Shown piece after piece: positions 1-12,640 of a DNA stretch of 64,000 bases. Below the pieces are notes generated by a model. It was not told the DNA's origin and made no database searches. It worked only from the letters and a program-made list of their open reading frames with translations. The stretch spans positions 1 to 64,000 of the forward strand of contig JAKJHU010001568.1 in assembly GCA_022316685.1 (NCBI GenBank), read 5' to 3'. A program made the translations under genes and the position numbers. Origin of the DNA: Progne subis subis (Eukaryota; Chordata; Aves; Passeriformes; Hirundinidae). Numbering within the stretch: the stretch's first letter is position 1; every line of letters begins with the position of its first letter.

Positions 1-3000
1 TCACAAAAACTTATAGTTTGAGCTCATGTTTCTCAGGCCCGGCTGGCGAGCAACGAGTTGTTAATTCGGAAGGTTAAAGCAGAATCTGTTGAGCTTGCAT
101 TGCAAGCAAATGATTTCCCGGAAGGTTTGCAGCAAAAGGCTTGGCCCAGCAGGACATTAATGGAGTGTGCTTCTCCAAGCCATGTGCAACGGGGACAATC
201 AGGTTGTGGCTGTGCTACTTTTCCTGGCTATGCCGCTCTCTAGCCTGCCCTACGCAGCCTGGGGTCTTATGTCAATAATTCCTGTGGTGTTGGGCTGGAA
301 TTCAGGCCTGTTCCCATGCTGGGCTCAGAGCTCCCAGCCAGCTGATGCAGCTTTTCTGGAGCTGGGGATAGCTGGACAACAGGGAGCCTGGAGGTGCCCT
401 GCTCGTGTAGACATTCCTAAAGTGCCTGGCTGTGTCACAGACAGGATAAATATGGACACAGTCTCAGTGAGGACGAGCTGCTAGCCCTAACTTGGGGATT
501 AAACAGGAATGCTTTTGCTGTGCCACTGGAAACAAGAGAGAATTGCACCAATGGACAAAGCTATCCTCTAAATTTGGAGCTGCCTGTTGCCTTTTGCCTG
601 TGTGGGGACCTTGTTATCTGTAGGCTCTGAAACAGAAAGATAGAGACCCTGAGTGAGAACAGACAGAGAGCCATGGGGACACATTGGGTTCACTCCTGTC
701 TGCTCCCATGACCAAAGGAGCTGTAGATTGGATTCCTTTATGCTTCTTGTAAAGGTATAATAAACATGGTGGAGGCAATGAAGATGCCCAGCAGAGGCTC
801 CTTCCCAGTTTCCTGGCAGCTGTCAAGTGGCAGGGTTTGATCTCTTTGGGTTTGCACATGGATCCTCCAGTCATATTTCTAAGGTGAAATATTGAGTGCA
901 TTATCTCTGGATTTTATCAATCCTCTCTCCTTTGGATAATTTCTTACATAGTGCTGATTAAGGTCAGTGAATTCCCAGGTGCTCTGGACAAATCAGAATT
1001 TGGCTCTTTACTGTCTAAATCCTGGCCAAACCCACACTGTGCTGGTGTGTGGCAGGGGGGTTTGCTGGCTGCTCCCAGCCTTGCCTGGGGGTGGCTGACC
1101 CTGGAGCAGCACTTTCCAGCTGATGGCTTTTGTTCAGGGCGACAGGATATTTATTTAAAGGGCAGCAACTGTGGTAATATTTCAAAGTCAAGTAATTAAT
1201 TTCAGTGAGGAGCAGGAATATGACACTGACAGCATCAATGACAGCTCTCACAGCAGCCGCAGCAATGCACCCCCAAACCTGGGCAGCCGATATTCATTTC
1301 CTGTAGGCTGAGAGGAGAGGTGGCCTCAATCCCCCCCTCTTCAGCCTATTTCCCCCTCCCCAAAGATGCTAGTTATGTTTCCTGCAGGGTTTCAGTTATC
1401 CCTCAGATCTTCAACTCAAAAAAAAAAAAAACCAAAAAACCAAAACCACAAACCTGTGCTTCACTGAGCCAAGGGAGAAAGAAAAAGATGAGCTATTCAG
1501 AAATATCAAATGCAAATATTCGTTTGCCTCATCCCCCCAACATGGGTTATTACTGGAAAATTAAGGAAGTTTGAAATGCACTTTGCACACAGTCTCAGCA
1601 TAAATAATGCTACTTTGCATTTCATCAGCCTTATTTTCCCTAGATCTCTGTCATCTCTCATTTAGGCACCACAGGGATATCAGCTTCAGAAAGAGGTTGA
1701 GACAAAAGGTGCCAAAATATTAAGTGGGTTAAAAAAAATCTGTGGTTCTCAAGAGCAATCCAGAAAACTTTCCATTCTACAGGTTCATGAGCTCTGAGAC
1801 ACTGAGTCAGGTTTTTTTTTAAGGAAAGTTTTTCTCTATCAAGAGTATAAAGATTTTATGAAGTAAAAATTTGCTTTAAAAGTATTTACCAACAATACTT
1901 GGTGACATTTGATGTGATCACTGTGAGACTAGGAATTCCTGTGGAATTTAAGGAAGAGATGCAGAAAATAGATAGTAATTTTAATAATTTAACAATAATT
2001 TAATATATTAATATTTAATAATTTGATATTTGTTTTTTATTCTAAAGTATGTTGAAAGCTATAAAGTATTTACAGCTGTTATCTACAAGGAAACAAAAGA
2101 ACAAAGGTAAAGATTATGGCATTCAGGTTTGAAAGAATTGTAGTAAGATAGAAAGGCATTCCTGTGGCTGTGGTGACTCAGGTAGGATTCAAATCCAAAT
2201 CTCCCTGTTAGGCCCAGTCTCCCTGTTGTGCCCCAGTTTTTCCAGTTGCTAAACAGGGATTGCAATATCCCCTTCTCTCAGGCTTTGTCTGCACTGACCA
2301 GCTGGGCATTGAACCCTTCCGAACTCCTGAGACGCATTTTGCAAGTCCTGCCTGATTGAAAAGGAAGAGAAAAGGGCAGAATTAAGTGTAGGACACAGCA
2401 GAGGTGGATGCAGAGAGGTGAGCATAGCTTGAAAGCCAAATCTGTGACTCCAGAGGAGCCTCCATGAGCCCCAATAAGCCCAGGAGCTGCTGCCCACAGA
2501 AGCAGTGACTGATCTGTGGAGGTGCCTGTGCAGGGTGAGGGCTGAGGAGGGAACGGAGCCATGCACACATGGAGCACAGGGAAGCCTTTCCTTAAATGGG
2601 GCTTGCAAGAGAAAATGCAAAGATTAGTAACACTAGACAAGTGATTAAAAATACCCTGACAGCAACAAAGAAGGGATAAGGTGAGATCAATTCACATCTT
2701 TTCAGTACAGTCTGGTACACGTAGATGTGCACAGAATAATTTTGGGAAAGGTGAGGCAATATTCCAAGAACTAAATATCACCATTTTATTTGTTTTATGT
2801 GCAATGATCTTCCAAGGAGGGATTCATTCAAGACATCTCAGTAATATAGAAGAGCTAATCCACAGGGGTTCAGTAAAAGGCCACTATACTGCATCCTCCA
2901 GAGGAGATTTATATACCTCAGTATACTTGCATTTGTCTTCTAACTTGGCTGTGCTCATTCTTTTGGAGAGCAGTGCATTTTGGGTCAATATGAGGTGCCT

Positions 3001-6000
3001 TTGGAGACTTCGAGGTGCAGCTAATTACTCTGGCTGTGACTAGCATGGCTTCCCTGGGTACTGCAGTGGCTTAGGAGCAGCTTTCAGACACCCATCATGC
3101 ATAAAGCTCTCCAAGTGGATGATCCGGGCTGTGTTTTGCACTCACTTTTACAGCTGTGGATGGTGCTTAGTCAGGCAGTCAGGTCATAAAGTGCTAAGCA
3201 CACATCTTCAGCCCTGCCTAAAACACACATGGCCACAAAGGGTGGCACCCAGCAGCTGGACAGTCCCTTCCCCTTCCCCTCCCCTCTCCCCTGGGGCAGT
3301 GAAGGGTGTCTGCCTCGCTCAGGGAAGGCTGCACCCTTCCAGGCGTCTGCCCAGTCTCCACCAAAGCCAAGCTTAAACCCTTGGTTCTCCAGAAAGCTGC
3401 ACATCCGGCCCTTAAGATCTCATAAAACCACTTCTGAAGCAATCTCCATAGGGCTGGCTGTTTAATTGTTTAGTTCAGAGACTAGCTCAGAATAATTTAG
3501 CGGCTGGTTAAGAGAGAAGCCAGTTATGCAGTTCTGCCAGTTCCGGAACTGATAATCCATAACGTTATCCACATGTTGTTGCTATTGTAGCAGTGTTGTA
3601 TGGTGGGTATGAAATAGCAGCATCATTTCTGACTGAGCTTGGCTATCTGTCATCTTGATTTTGTTGGCTCAATGATAAAATGAAGCGCTATTTTAAGCTT
3701 TGCTGGTGAGAGTCTTTCTGTCATAATGAAACTGCCTTATGCTAAAGATATTCCAAGGAAGGAGAAGCTGTAGCCCAGGTGGCCACTAACTCTGAGATAG
3801 ATGGGAAGACATCAGATAATTTTTTTAGCCACTAAAAATAATTGTTGTCCTGCTTTCACCTGGAGGAGCCAGTTCTGTTGCTGAAGCACAGTGGAAATGA
3901 TGAAATGTGCTGGATTCTGTTAGCATAACACAGAACTGTGCTTCCTTTCTGGAGCAGTTTCCCCTGTGTGTGATCAAGGTGTGATACAACCAGAGCACGC
4001 TCACACTGTGACCTTTATTTCCTGACCTTAGCATGACTTGGGGTTACAGAGGCAGATAATCCAGTCACCAAGTGTGGTCTGTATCAATTGACCCCAGCAC
4101 TTTTGTCCTGTCCTTTCACAAACGTATTTTTGATTATGGTGGTGCTATTTAAAGGTTATTCTTCTCATGGCTTTCTTCCCTGTAAAGGCAATATCTTTCA
4201 TATTTTAGAAGATCTCATTCTTTCTCATCCACTGTCTGAGCAACAGCTTCTGATCAGTCATTTGAAATCTCTGATTTCAGATCTCGTCTGCTACCTGTGC
4301 CCATTATGTTACTGCTGTTACAGCCCCTGGAAGATATTTACATCAGACATCATATTTATGATGAGCCCCTCTTTGTATTAGGTAAACTGATGTATAAAAA
4401 AAGAAACCTGCTTTAAGGTGTTAATGGCCATCTGTGATGGACTCACCTTTTAAAAGAGTTGAACTGTCCAAGTGCCTTTCTGATGGGCTTTACAGTTGGC
4501 ATCAGTTTTGGAAATTCTGTGCTGAGTGGGAGCAGAAAGTTCAAGTGCAGACATATACCAGATATAAATAAGATCTGTGTTATTTCTAAAGTCAAAAAAA
4601 AAAAAAAAAAGAAGAAAAATACTGGGAAAATAACTAATCAGTCCAAAATTACTACAACATTGTCATCTCCATGTGAACTAACAGTTCCAATCCCCTTTGA
4701 AGCCCACAGAGAACAATGGGCACTGATAAGTCACAATTCCTCTTCTCAAGTGGGTGTACCAAGTGCCCTGAGAGTGCAGACTTCTCCTTTGGCTGAAACC
4801 AAGGCAAGTTTACCTCCACATAGGGCTTGGAGGACAGAACCTCCCTCTCCCCAGGTGAGGAGAGGCACAGACCCATAGGCACAGATCACACAGACCTGGA
4901 AGCAGGGCTCACTGCAGTTTTACCCTATCCCCTGTCTCCTTCATCCCCTTCAGACATACAGCAGCAAACAATCACTGGAAGCCAAGCGGTCTGGGAGAAA
5001 ACACAGAGCTGGATCCTTTGCATTTAGCCAAGTATATGATTTGAAAACAAACAAATGCTTTCTTAAAACAAATCCAGTGCAGCGATTTATTTGCAACATT
5101 CCTGAAGTATAGCAGAAACCACATAAAAGCTTTGAGGCTGTGGACTGAATCAAGGGTATGTTGTCTCCAGCAGAAGCCAATAGATAAGCCACAGAGAGAA
5201 TACAAGGGAAGGGAAAAATGGTTGGGAAGACAGTACGTGCTTGTATCTATGAAGTTTCTCTGACTTCTCCTTTTGCAGACGTAACACTGAGCTCATGAGC
5301 AAAGGAATGTCACACACACTGGTTATTGCAATAGCCAAACACAGAACAATATTGAATTCTTCTGTCAGCAGCCTCCTGCAGCCCAAACCAGTGTGGGTCC
5401 TGAAGGACAGACCATGCTGTAGCTGTGCTGTGCTTTGGTTGTGCTGTGGCTCAGAGGAGTGTCACAGGAATCAAAGCGCCACTGTTTTACATTTCTTGCT
5501 GTTTGCAGAGCTGTTGTTATTATTTATAATTTCAGACTGTGCCATGAGCTGTGGCAAGAGCAGGCCAGTGCACTGCTGGGTTGGGCAAACCCAGAAGAAA
5601 AGGGTGTGCTGGTGGTTTGGAGCTGCACTTTGTACTGTGGTTTGCTTACCATCCATACAGAGGGACAAGATTTTAACCACATCACAAGCATTCCCTGTCA
5701 CTGGGAAGCACTGGTCCTGTGGGAAACCCTTATCCAAAGCAACTGAAAAATCAGCATGACTTGGAAAAATCAAACCTAAGGCCATTATTTTGAAGTGGTC
5801 TAAACCAAACCAGCAATGTCATTCCATGTGAGCTGCAATTTTGGCCCTGAATATTTGTTCCTAATTACAGTATCAAGAGTAAAGAAAAGAAGTTTTCTTT
5901 CATACACACTGGGAAGTATATGAAAAATAGTCAACACTTTGTTTACACTTTCCTGCTAAGACTCCTCCCAATACTTACAGATATTTGACATAATTTTTCA

Positions 6001-6588
6001 ATAGATACATTTTAGATAATGCTCCAGACACGAACCCATGTCAGCTAGATACTAAGAGAGCACAGCTGATGGTATTGGGCTGAGCAGAGACCAGGAGCTG
6101 TTAATTTCCTCTGTCCTCCTTTCCAGGAAAATCCCTGTTGGGAGCTGGTTAGATTTATGAGGGGAGGAGGTACTGGTCTCCGTTGGCTGTCGTGTTGTTA
6201 GAGGAAAGTGAAGGCGATGTGAGGATGAATTAATCTACTGGTTTATTTTATCTGATAAATTCTGTCATTGCAATCAAGGAATTGGATCTTCTCTCTCTGT
6301 CCTCCAAAATTATTTATGGATTTGTGGGCTGAGAGAAGAGTCTGATGTGGAAAGCATGATGCAACCTGAGAGCACCTTGGGTAAGACCAGATGCCAGAGG
6401 GTCCTTGTTTCTTATTAGTTACTTCTCCCTCACTTGGTGCCACACACATTTTAACTCAATGGTAACAATTCATACACATTCAGAAAGGAGTTTGACATAA
6501 CTGAGGCAGCAAGTCCCGCCAGGATAAATCCTGGCAGAAGGAAACTCTTGCTGATTTCAGTTATCATCATAAACACTTCACACTTTCC
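1..6588. other. AT-rich intergenic DNA, no gene recognised
   Basis: No reading frame here resembles a known protein family and none is long. Visible simple features are an A run near 1420, a very AT-rich patch at about 1975-2045, and a 17-base A run at 4594-4610 that could be the tail of a decayed retroelement, although I cannot recognise a body upstream of it. No CR1 3' end or LTR boundary was recognised before 6589. Confidence 0.6.
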
Positions 6589-7203
6589 TGGTATCTTGGT
6601 TTGGAAAGACAGGTGTCTGTCAGAGAAAGCTGGAGCTTCCCTTGGAAGAGAATGTAAAGCCCCTCCCTCCCTCCAAATTATTATAATTTTGACATTAAGG
6701 GCTTTCAGGCAAAGATATGGGAATAGGAATAACAGTTCTTTACTAGGAATATTAAAAATACAAATGTAGTAGTACAAAAAAGAAACAAGCAAACAAAAAA
6801 AAGAAAAAATCTTAGAAACACTGTAGAGTCAGAATAAGACCTTACACCCTGTTAGTCAGGATGTTGGGGGCAGTCTAAAATGAGTCCTCCTGGAGTGACA
6901 GATGTGGTTTTGTTGGAGCAGAGATGATCCTGTAGAAGGGTCCAGTGGTGGTGAGATGGGTCCCAGTCTTCCTCTTTGTCCTAGGGTCCTAGCTTTTACA
7001 CTAGGAATTAGAATAACTATTTTGTTGGGCCTCAGTGATTATGATTTACAGGAAGTTTATAAAGGTACCAGTGTTTGTGCCAGGTATGTTTGGTTTATGG
7101 TTCTTCGCCCTACCCTACATCCGAGTTCAGCAGCATGTTTTGGGTATTTATCAATAATTGCACCCAGTTTGTTAGAGGAGGAGTAGGGGTTGAGGCTTTT
7201 CAA
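6589..7203 (-). repeat. LTR of a class III ERV family, minus orientation
   Basis: Read on the minus strand, the end of this segment matches the R-U5 part of the ERV copy 2 LTR in the same order: a 'tagtaaagaactgttattcc' block, a 'aaattataat' block followed by a purine stretch, then 'cagacacctgtctttccaaacc' just before the edge. The right edge of the LTR (6589 on this strand) is therefore fairly secure. The other edge is not: it could lie near 7050, or near 7202, where a purine-rich run at 7203-7228 (minus strand) would serve as a polypurine tract. Confidence 0.6.
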
Positions 7204-7393
7204 CCTCTCCTTTCCTTCTTCTCTTCTGAGTCGGTTACACCATTTTTGGAGGATGTTCAGTGTCCCCTGAATGTTAAAGAGACCACCTTCCTGGTATTTC
7301 AGCTGGTGAGCTTTCTCTATATGGTTTGTAGCTTTTTCTAGAATGAGGGCTGAGTTTTCCAGAGGGGCTGATGAGACTGCTGACCCAGAAATA
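7057..7393 (-). pseudogene. ORF fragment inside minus-strand ERV remnant, unrecognised
   Basis: About 110 codons are open on the minus strand between a stop near 7395 and a TAA at 7057-7059. The frame has no ATG, so it is a fragment. The product is hydrophilic and rich in Lys, Glu and Asn, and includes the stretch EKATNHIEKAHQLKYQEGG. I do not recognise it as gag, pol or env. It lies just upstream, in its own orientation, of the minus-strand LTR at 6589, so it should be the 3' end of an ERV interior. It is cut off where plus-strand ERV copy 1 begins, near 7400. Confidence 0.4.
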
Positions 7394-7413
7394 GACCCTG
7401 AGTAGACTCAGCT

Positions 7414-8902
7414 GTGGAAAATCCTAAGTGGTGTGGAGAATGGGAGGAAATAGGCCAAACCTTGAAGGAATTTTCTGATCCCCCCAACTGGCAATTTTCA
7501 CGTGAGCAAATTCAGAACCCAGATGAGATGGAGAAATATCTGGAGGAGAACTGCCATGATGACTCTAAGGAGAAAAAGATCATTGCAATAACCTGGGCCC
7601 TAGCACATGCTTATTGCACACTGCTATATACTGTAGGGCAGCAGGGAGATAAATCAGTCACTCAGGCTGCAGCCAACCCCACAGCTACTCAGGCTGCAGC
7701 TAAACCAGACAGTGAAACTAAGACACCGGCAGTTGCTGCAGTAAAGAAGGGAAAGAAGCGAAAGAAGAGAAAGAAGGGAAAGAAGCACACACACAAAACA
7801 AATCAACGAGTAGACGATGATTCAGGTGAAGGATCCTCAGCATGCCTCCTGACACCCAATCAGGAGCTGAACCAACTGACACAAAATCAGAAGCCGAAGC
7901 AACTGACACACAGTCAGAAGCTGAAGCAACTGATGATACACAGTCAGAAGGCAAACCAACTGACACAAAATCAGAAGCCAAGGCAACTGACACACAATTA
8001 GAAGCTGAATCAACTGGCACAAAATCAGAAGCCCAGCCAACTGGTACAGAATCAGAAGCCCAACCAACTGGCACAAGATCCGGAGATACTATTGAGTCTT
8101 TTTCCCTGAAGGACCCTCGTGGCCTAAGAAAGGATTACACTCGATGACCTGATGAAGCTATAATTAGTCGGTTAGTCCATCTTTGGGATGCTGCAGGTGA
8201 GGCTACAACGCTGGGCGGCACTGAAGTAGGCATTTAGGATCCCTGTCACATGATCCAGTTATCGACCAAGAAATTATGAGGGAAGCTCACCCTTACAGTC
8301 TCTGGGAACGGGTCCTGGGAAGTGTGGCACAAAGATATCTATGTGCCGACGATCTCTATATGCAGCAAACCCAGTGGAAAACCATTGAACAAGGGATTCA
8401 ACACTTGAGAGAAATGGCAGTGGCGGAGATTGTCTTCTCAGATGACCTAAACACTAGGAACCCCGACTTGGTCCCATGTACACCTGTGATGTGGTGAAAA
8501 CATATACGACTTGGGCCACAAGAATACTCTTCTGCTTTAGCAATAATGAAGTGGGATGACACAGAGGAGACTGTGCTTGATATGGCGAAGAAGCTCCGAG
8601 CATACGCAGATGCCATACATTGTCCAACACATGCAAGAATCGCAGCTCTGGAAACGCGTATGCGGAAATTAGAAGACAAAATGGAGGAGATAAAAGAGGG
8701 CTTTCTCCAGATCTCTGCAGTACAGGTCAGAGGTTCTGGCACCACACGCAAATGTCCCCCAAACAGAGAGGGAAAGGGCATCCCATGGGCTAAGCTGTGG
8801 TCCTTCCTGTGTGATTGTAGAGAAAACATGAGAAGATGGGATGGAGAATCTACTGATCTCTGGCCCAACAGCTGCATGAATTGTTGCAAGGTAAAATTAT
8901 GA
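7414..8902 (+). pseudogene. gag: gag remnant of ERV copy 1
   Basis: Three pieces in different frames. 7414-7850 encodes an N-terminal domain ending in a Lys-rich stretch (repeated GKKRKKRKK). 7855-8080 is a 9-residue tandem repeat. 8276-8902 is the capsid-like part; its 'SLWERVLGSV' and 'WKTIEQGIQHLREMAV' segments match copy 2 'SLWERLLMSV' and 'WKTLEEGIQQLREVAV'. The frame is broken between 8001 and 8276 and by a stop at about 8495. No CCHC zinc knuckle was seen. Copy 2 has an unrelated-looking 5' part, so the N-terminal region may differ between lineages or may have been replaced. Confidence 0.75.
7857..8080 (+). repeat. 27-bp minisatellite in gag, about 8-9 units
   Basis: A 27-base unit is repeated head to tail with small changes; in one frame (from 7842) it encodes the 9-residue motif TDTKSEAEA or close variants (TDTQSEAEA, TGTKSEAQP). 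One unit carries a 3-base insertion (TDDTQ). The array keeps a reading frame that differs from the upstream gag frame. Confidence 0.85.
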
Positions 8903-8964
8903 GAGGAAGTTCTACCAAGAAGGAAGCAGCTCTGGTTACCCAGCCAAATAAGGATAACCAGGCT

Positions 8965-9000
8965 TAGAGGGGGTCCTGCCTCTAGCCAGGTAGAGGCTAG
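8965..9000 (+). promoter_or_regulatory. gag-pol junction: UAG followed by hairpin (copy 1)
   Basis: TAG at 8965-8967 is followed by a short G-rich spacer and then a GCCTCT / AGAGGC stem with the 8-base loop AGCCAGGT. A lower stem TCCT / AGGG, with one bulged T, extends it. Copy 1 has one extra G in the spacer relative to copy 2, which puts pol in another frame. This is the homologue of the better preserved signal at 54518 in copy 2. Confidence 0.6.
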
Positions 9001-12000
9001 GGAAAACCGTGTTTTTTTGGACTGTGTGGATTCATTGGCCTGGCACACTAGAACCACAAAATATGAGGCCTTGATTGACCACTGGTGCACAGTGCACATT
9101 ACTCCCATCAAGACATGTGGGGGAAGAATCGTTTCCATTGCTGGCATGACAGGGGGTTTGCAAGATTTTACTTTGGTGGAAACTGATGTGAGCCTGACTG
9201 GAAATGAGTGGAGGAGACACCCTATTGTGACTGGCCCAGAGGCTCCATACATTTTGGGCATAGAATTCCTCTGAAATGGGTATTTCAAAGATCCAAGGGA
9301 TTTAGGTGGGCATTCGGGATAGCAGCTGTAGAGACAGAGGGTGTTAAGCAGCTGAACACCTTGCCTGGACTATCAGAGAACCCATCTGCTGTAGGTCTTC
9401 TGAAGGTGGAAGAGCAATGAGTGCCAATTGCCACTTTGACAGTGCATTGTTGACAGTACAGAACAACTCGAGATGCTGTGATTCCCATCCACAAGATGAT
9501 CCATGAGCTGGAGAGCCAAGGGTGGTCAGCAAAACACACTCACCCTTCAACTTCAGCCCCATATGGACTGTTCATAAATCTGAAGGAGAATGGAGATTGA
9601 CTGTGGACTATCATGCCTTGAATGAAGTGACTCCACCATTGAACACTGCTGTGTCGGACATGCTGGAACTCCAGTACAAGCTGGAGTCCAAGGCAGCTAA
9701 GTGGTACGCCACAATTGACATTGCCAATGCATTTTCTCCATTCCTCTGGCTGCAGAATGCAGGCCTCAGTTTGCTTTCACCTGGAGGATCATGCAGTACA
9801 CCTGGAACCAATTGCCCCAGGGGTGCAAACACAGCCGCATCATCTGCCATGGGCGGATCCAGGCTGCACTGGAAAAGGACGAAGCCCTTGGACATCTACA
9901 GTACATCGATGGCATCACTGTGTGGGGGAACACTGCAGCTGAAGTGTTTGAGAAAAGTGGGAAGATCATCCAAATTCTCCTGAAGACTGGCTTCACTATC
10001 AAGAAGAGCAAAGTTAAAGGACCTGCTCAAGAGATCCAGTTCCTGGGAGTAAAGTGTCAAGATGGATGGCATCAGATTCCCACCAAAGTCATCAACAAGA
10101 TCACCACGATGTCTCCATCAACGAACAAGAAGGAAACACAAGCTTTCCTAAGCGCTATAGGATTCTGGAGAATGCACATTCCTGAGTACAGCCAGATTGT
10201 GAGCCCTCTCTACCTGGTCACCCGCAAGAAGAACGATTTCCACTGGGGCCCTGAACAGCAACAAGCCTTTGCCCAGATCAAGCAGGAGATCGCTCATGCG
10301 GTAGCCCTTGGCCCAGTCAGGACGGGACCAGATGTGAAGAACGTGCTCTACTCAGCAGCCGGGAACAATGGCCTGTCCTGGAGCCTTTGGCAGAAGGTGC
10401 CTGGGGAGACTCGGGGCTGGCCACTGGGATTCTGGAGTCAAAGCTACAGAGGATCTGAAGCCAACTACACTCCAACAGAGAAGGAAATCTTGGCCGCCTA
10501 TGAAGGAGTTCAAGTTGCCTCAGAGGTAATAGGCACTGAAACACAACTCCTGCTGGCACCTCGACTACCGGTGCTGGGGTGGATGTTCAAAGCAGAGGTT
10601 CCCTCTACCCACCACGCCACCAACGCCCGCCACATGGAGAAAATGGATTGCCCTCATCACTGAGTGCGCACGTATTGGAAACCCGAATCGCCCTGGGATT
10701 TCGGAAATAATTACAAATTGGCCTGAAGGTGAAAACTTTGGTCTTACTGATGAAGAGGAACAAGAGCAAGTGAACACATGCTGAGGAAGCTCCACCGCAC
10801 AACCAACTGCCAGCAGAAGAAACACGCTATGCTCTTTTCACTGACGGTTCCTGCCGCATCGTAGGGATGAACCGGAAGTGGAAAGCAGCCGTATGGAGCC
10901 CCACACGACAGGCTGCACAAGCCACTGAAGGAGAAGGTGGGTCAAGCCAACTCACTGAGCTCAAAGCCATACAATTGGCCCTGGACATTGCTGAAAGAGA
11001 GAAGTGGCCAAAGCTCTACCTCTACACTGATTCGTGGATGGTAGCCAGTGCTCTGTGGGGTTGGCTGGACAGGTGGAAAAAGGCCAACTGGCAGCATAGA
11101 GGAAAACCAATCTGGACTGCAGATGAGTGGAAGGACATTGCCACTCGGGTAGAAAAGTTACCTGTGAAAGTCCGTCATGTAGATGCCCATGTCCCCAAGA
11201 GTCGGGCTAATGAGGAGCACCAAAACAACCAATAGGTAGATCTGCCTGCAAAGATAGAGGTGTCAAAGATAGACGTAGATTGGCAACACCAGGGAGAGTT
11301 GTTCCTAGCTCGATGGGCCCATGATGCCTCAGGCCATCAGGGCAGAGATGCCACCTCTAAGTAGGCACGAGATCAAGGGGTGGATTTAACCTTGGACAGT
11401 ATTTCTCAGGTTATCCATGACTGTGAGACTTGTGCTGCAATCAAGCAGGCCAAGCGGGTGAAGCCCCTATGGTAGGGCAGACAGTGGTCCAAATATAAGC
11501 ATGGGGAAACCTGGCAGTTTGATTATATTACACTGCCCCAAACACACCAAGGTAAGCACTATGTACTCACAATGGTAGAAGCCACCACAGGATGGCTGGA
11601 GACCTACCCTGTACCTCATGCTACAGCTTGTAACTCCCTTCCAGGCCTTGAAAAGCAAGTTCTTTGGAGGCATGGTACCCCTGAGAGGATTGAGTCAGAC
11701 AGTGGAATTCATTTCAAGAACAGCCTCATAAACAACTGTGCTAGGGAACATGGCATTGAGTGGGTGTACCATATCCTCTACATGCACCAGCTTCAGGGAA
11801 CGTGGAAAGATACAATGGACTGTTAAAAACCATCCTGAAAGCACCGGGTGGGGGATCTTTCAAGATTTGGGAGCAGCATCTAGCAAAGGCCACCTGGTTA
11901 CTTAAGACCTGAGGTTCCACCAACAGAGCAGACCCTGCCCAATCTGAGCCCTTACATACAGTAGATGAAGTCCCAGTAGTACATGTAAGAGGTTTGTTAA

Positions 12001-12170
12001 GGAAGACAGTTTAGATCAATTCTACTTCAAGTACAGACAAACCCATCCATGGCATTGTCTTTGCTCAGGGATGAGGTTGTACATGGTGGGTAATGCAGAA
12101 AGATGGAACCACACTATGTGCACCTCAGGGAGATCTGATTGCTGGGTGAGAACCCTGTGTAATTATCACT
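9000..12170 (+). pseudogene. pol: pro-pol remnant of ERV copy 1 (protease, RT, RNase H, integrase)
   Basis: Domains in order: protease near 9010-9274, reverse transcriptase about 9540-10080, connection domain to about 10660, RNase H about 10830-11235, and integrase about 11250-12150. Inactivating changes are clear. The protease DTG triad is lost (the frame reads IDHW where copy 2 reads VDTG). The RT active-site box at 9902-9913 reads YIDG instead of YIDD. In-frame stops and frameshifts occur at 9274, near 9780, at 10663, 11235 and 11826. The integrase keeps recognisable zinc-binding and DDE surroundings, for example SDSGIHF near 11697, but is cut by several stops. Confidence 0.85.
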
Positions 12171-12299
12171 GTGGGCTGACTGTTACTGCCATTGTCTGTA
12201 TGTAGCTGTATATTGTATATTGTTTTCATTAATTAATATTTATGTGTAGTGTATGTGTGTGTAGAGCTAGAATATAAATATTAGTTTTGCTAAGTTGAC

Positions 12300-12322
12300 G
12301 ATAATGGGGATAAGGTGTGGAA
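12300..12322 (+). other. Candidate polypurine tract of ERV copy 1
   Basis: A purine-rich run (ataatggggataaggtgtgg) sits immediately before the LTR start, the expected place for the plus-strand primer. Copy 2 has a comparable run just before 57798. Confidence 0.55.
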
Positions 12323-12640
12323 TGTCCTAGGGTGACTTTATGATGTTTGTATCCCCAGTCATCTGTTCTGTTTGTGCTCTATATTCAGTTCTGTACCTTT
12401 AGCACTGGTTCTAAGAGCAAGAAGCGTGGAGTTTGTTTTGAGAAAACTGCCTGACTCTTCCACATTCTTCTCTGGATGGGGTATTTGGCAGACGCTTGGA
12501 GAGACTACAGGACAGAGATCTTTTTGCTTTTAGTTAGTTTCAGCTAACTAGGGCAGAGAAGTACCCTGGACTGTTTTTTTTCCTATTTTCTTGGGATGGT
12601 TTCAACATGCTCTGGACTGAAAAAACCCAGGGGAGCACAG
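12323..12640 (+). repeat. 3' LTR of ERV copy 1, truncated
   Basis: Begins TGTCCTAGGGTGACTTTATG and is collinear with the solo LTR at 23926-24637 (minus strand) for about 320 bases, ending near 'gggagcacaggc', after which the two sequences part. Only the 5' part is present, so the LTR was cut by deletion or a later insertion. Its sequence differs from the copy 2 LTR although the interiors are related. Confidence 0.7.

Larger units (their letters stand above)
7400..12640 (+). mobile_element. ERV copy 1: degraded class III (ERV-L-like) provirus, 5'-truncated
   Basis: Plus-strand retroviral interior in the order gag, protease, reverse transcriptase, RNase H and integrase, followed by the first ~320 bases of a 3' LTR. 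Every coding domain lines up with ERV copy 2 (51986-58470). There is no 5' LTR or primer site: the left end abuts a minus-strand ERV remnant near 7400. No env is present between integrase and LTR. The reading frame is broken many times and two catalytic motifs are changed, so the element is dead. Divergence from copy 2 is uneven, from roughly a quarter of bases in protease to one base in 239 in the connection domain. Confidence 0.88.

Noticed and set aside
7857..8080. CRISPR-like regular repeat
   Set aside because: Units are directly adjacent with no spacers, and the DNA is vertebrate; it is a coding minisatellite in gag.
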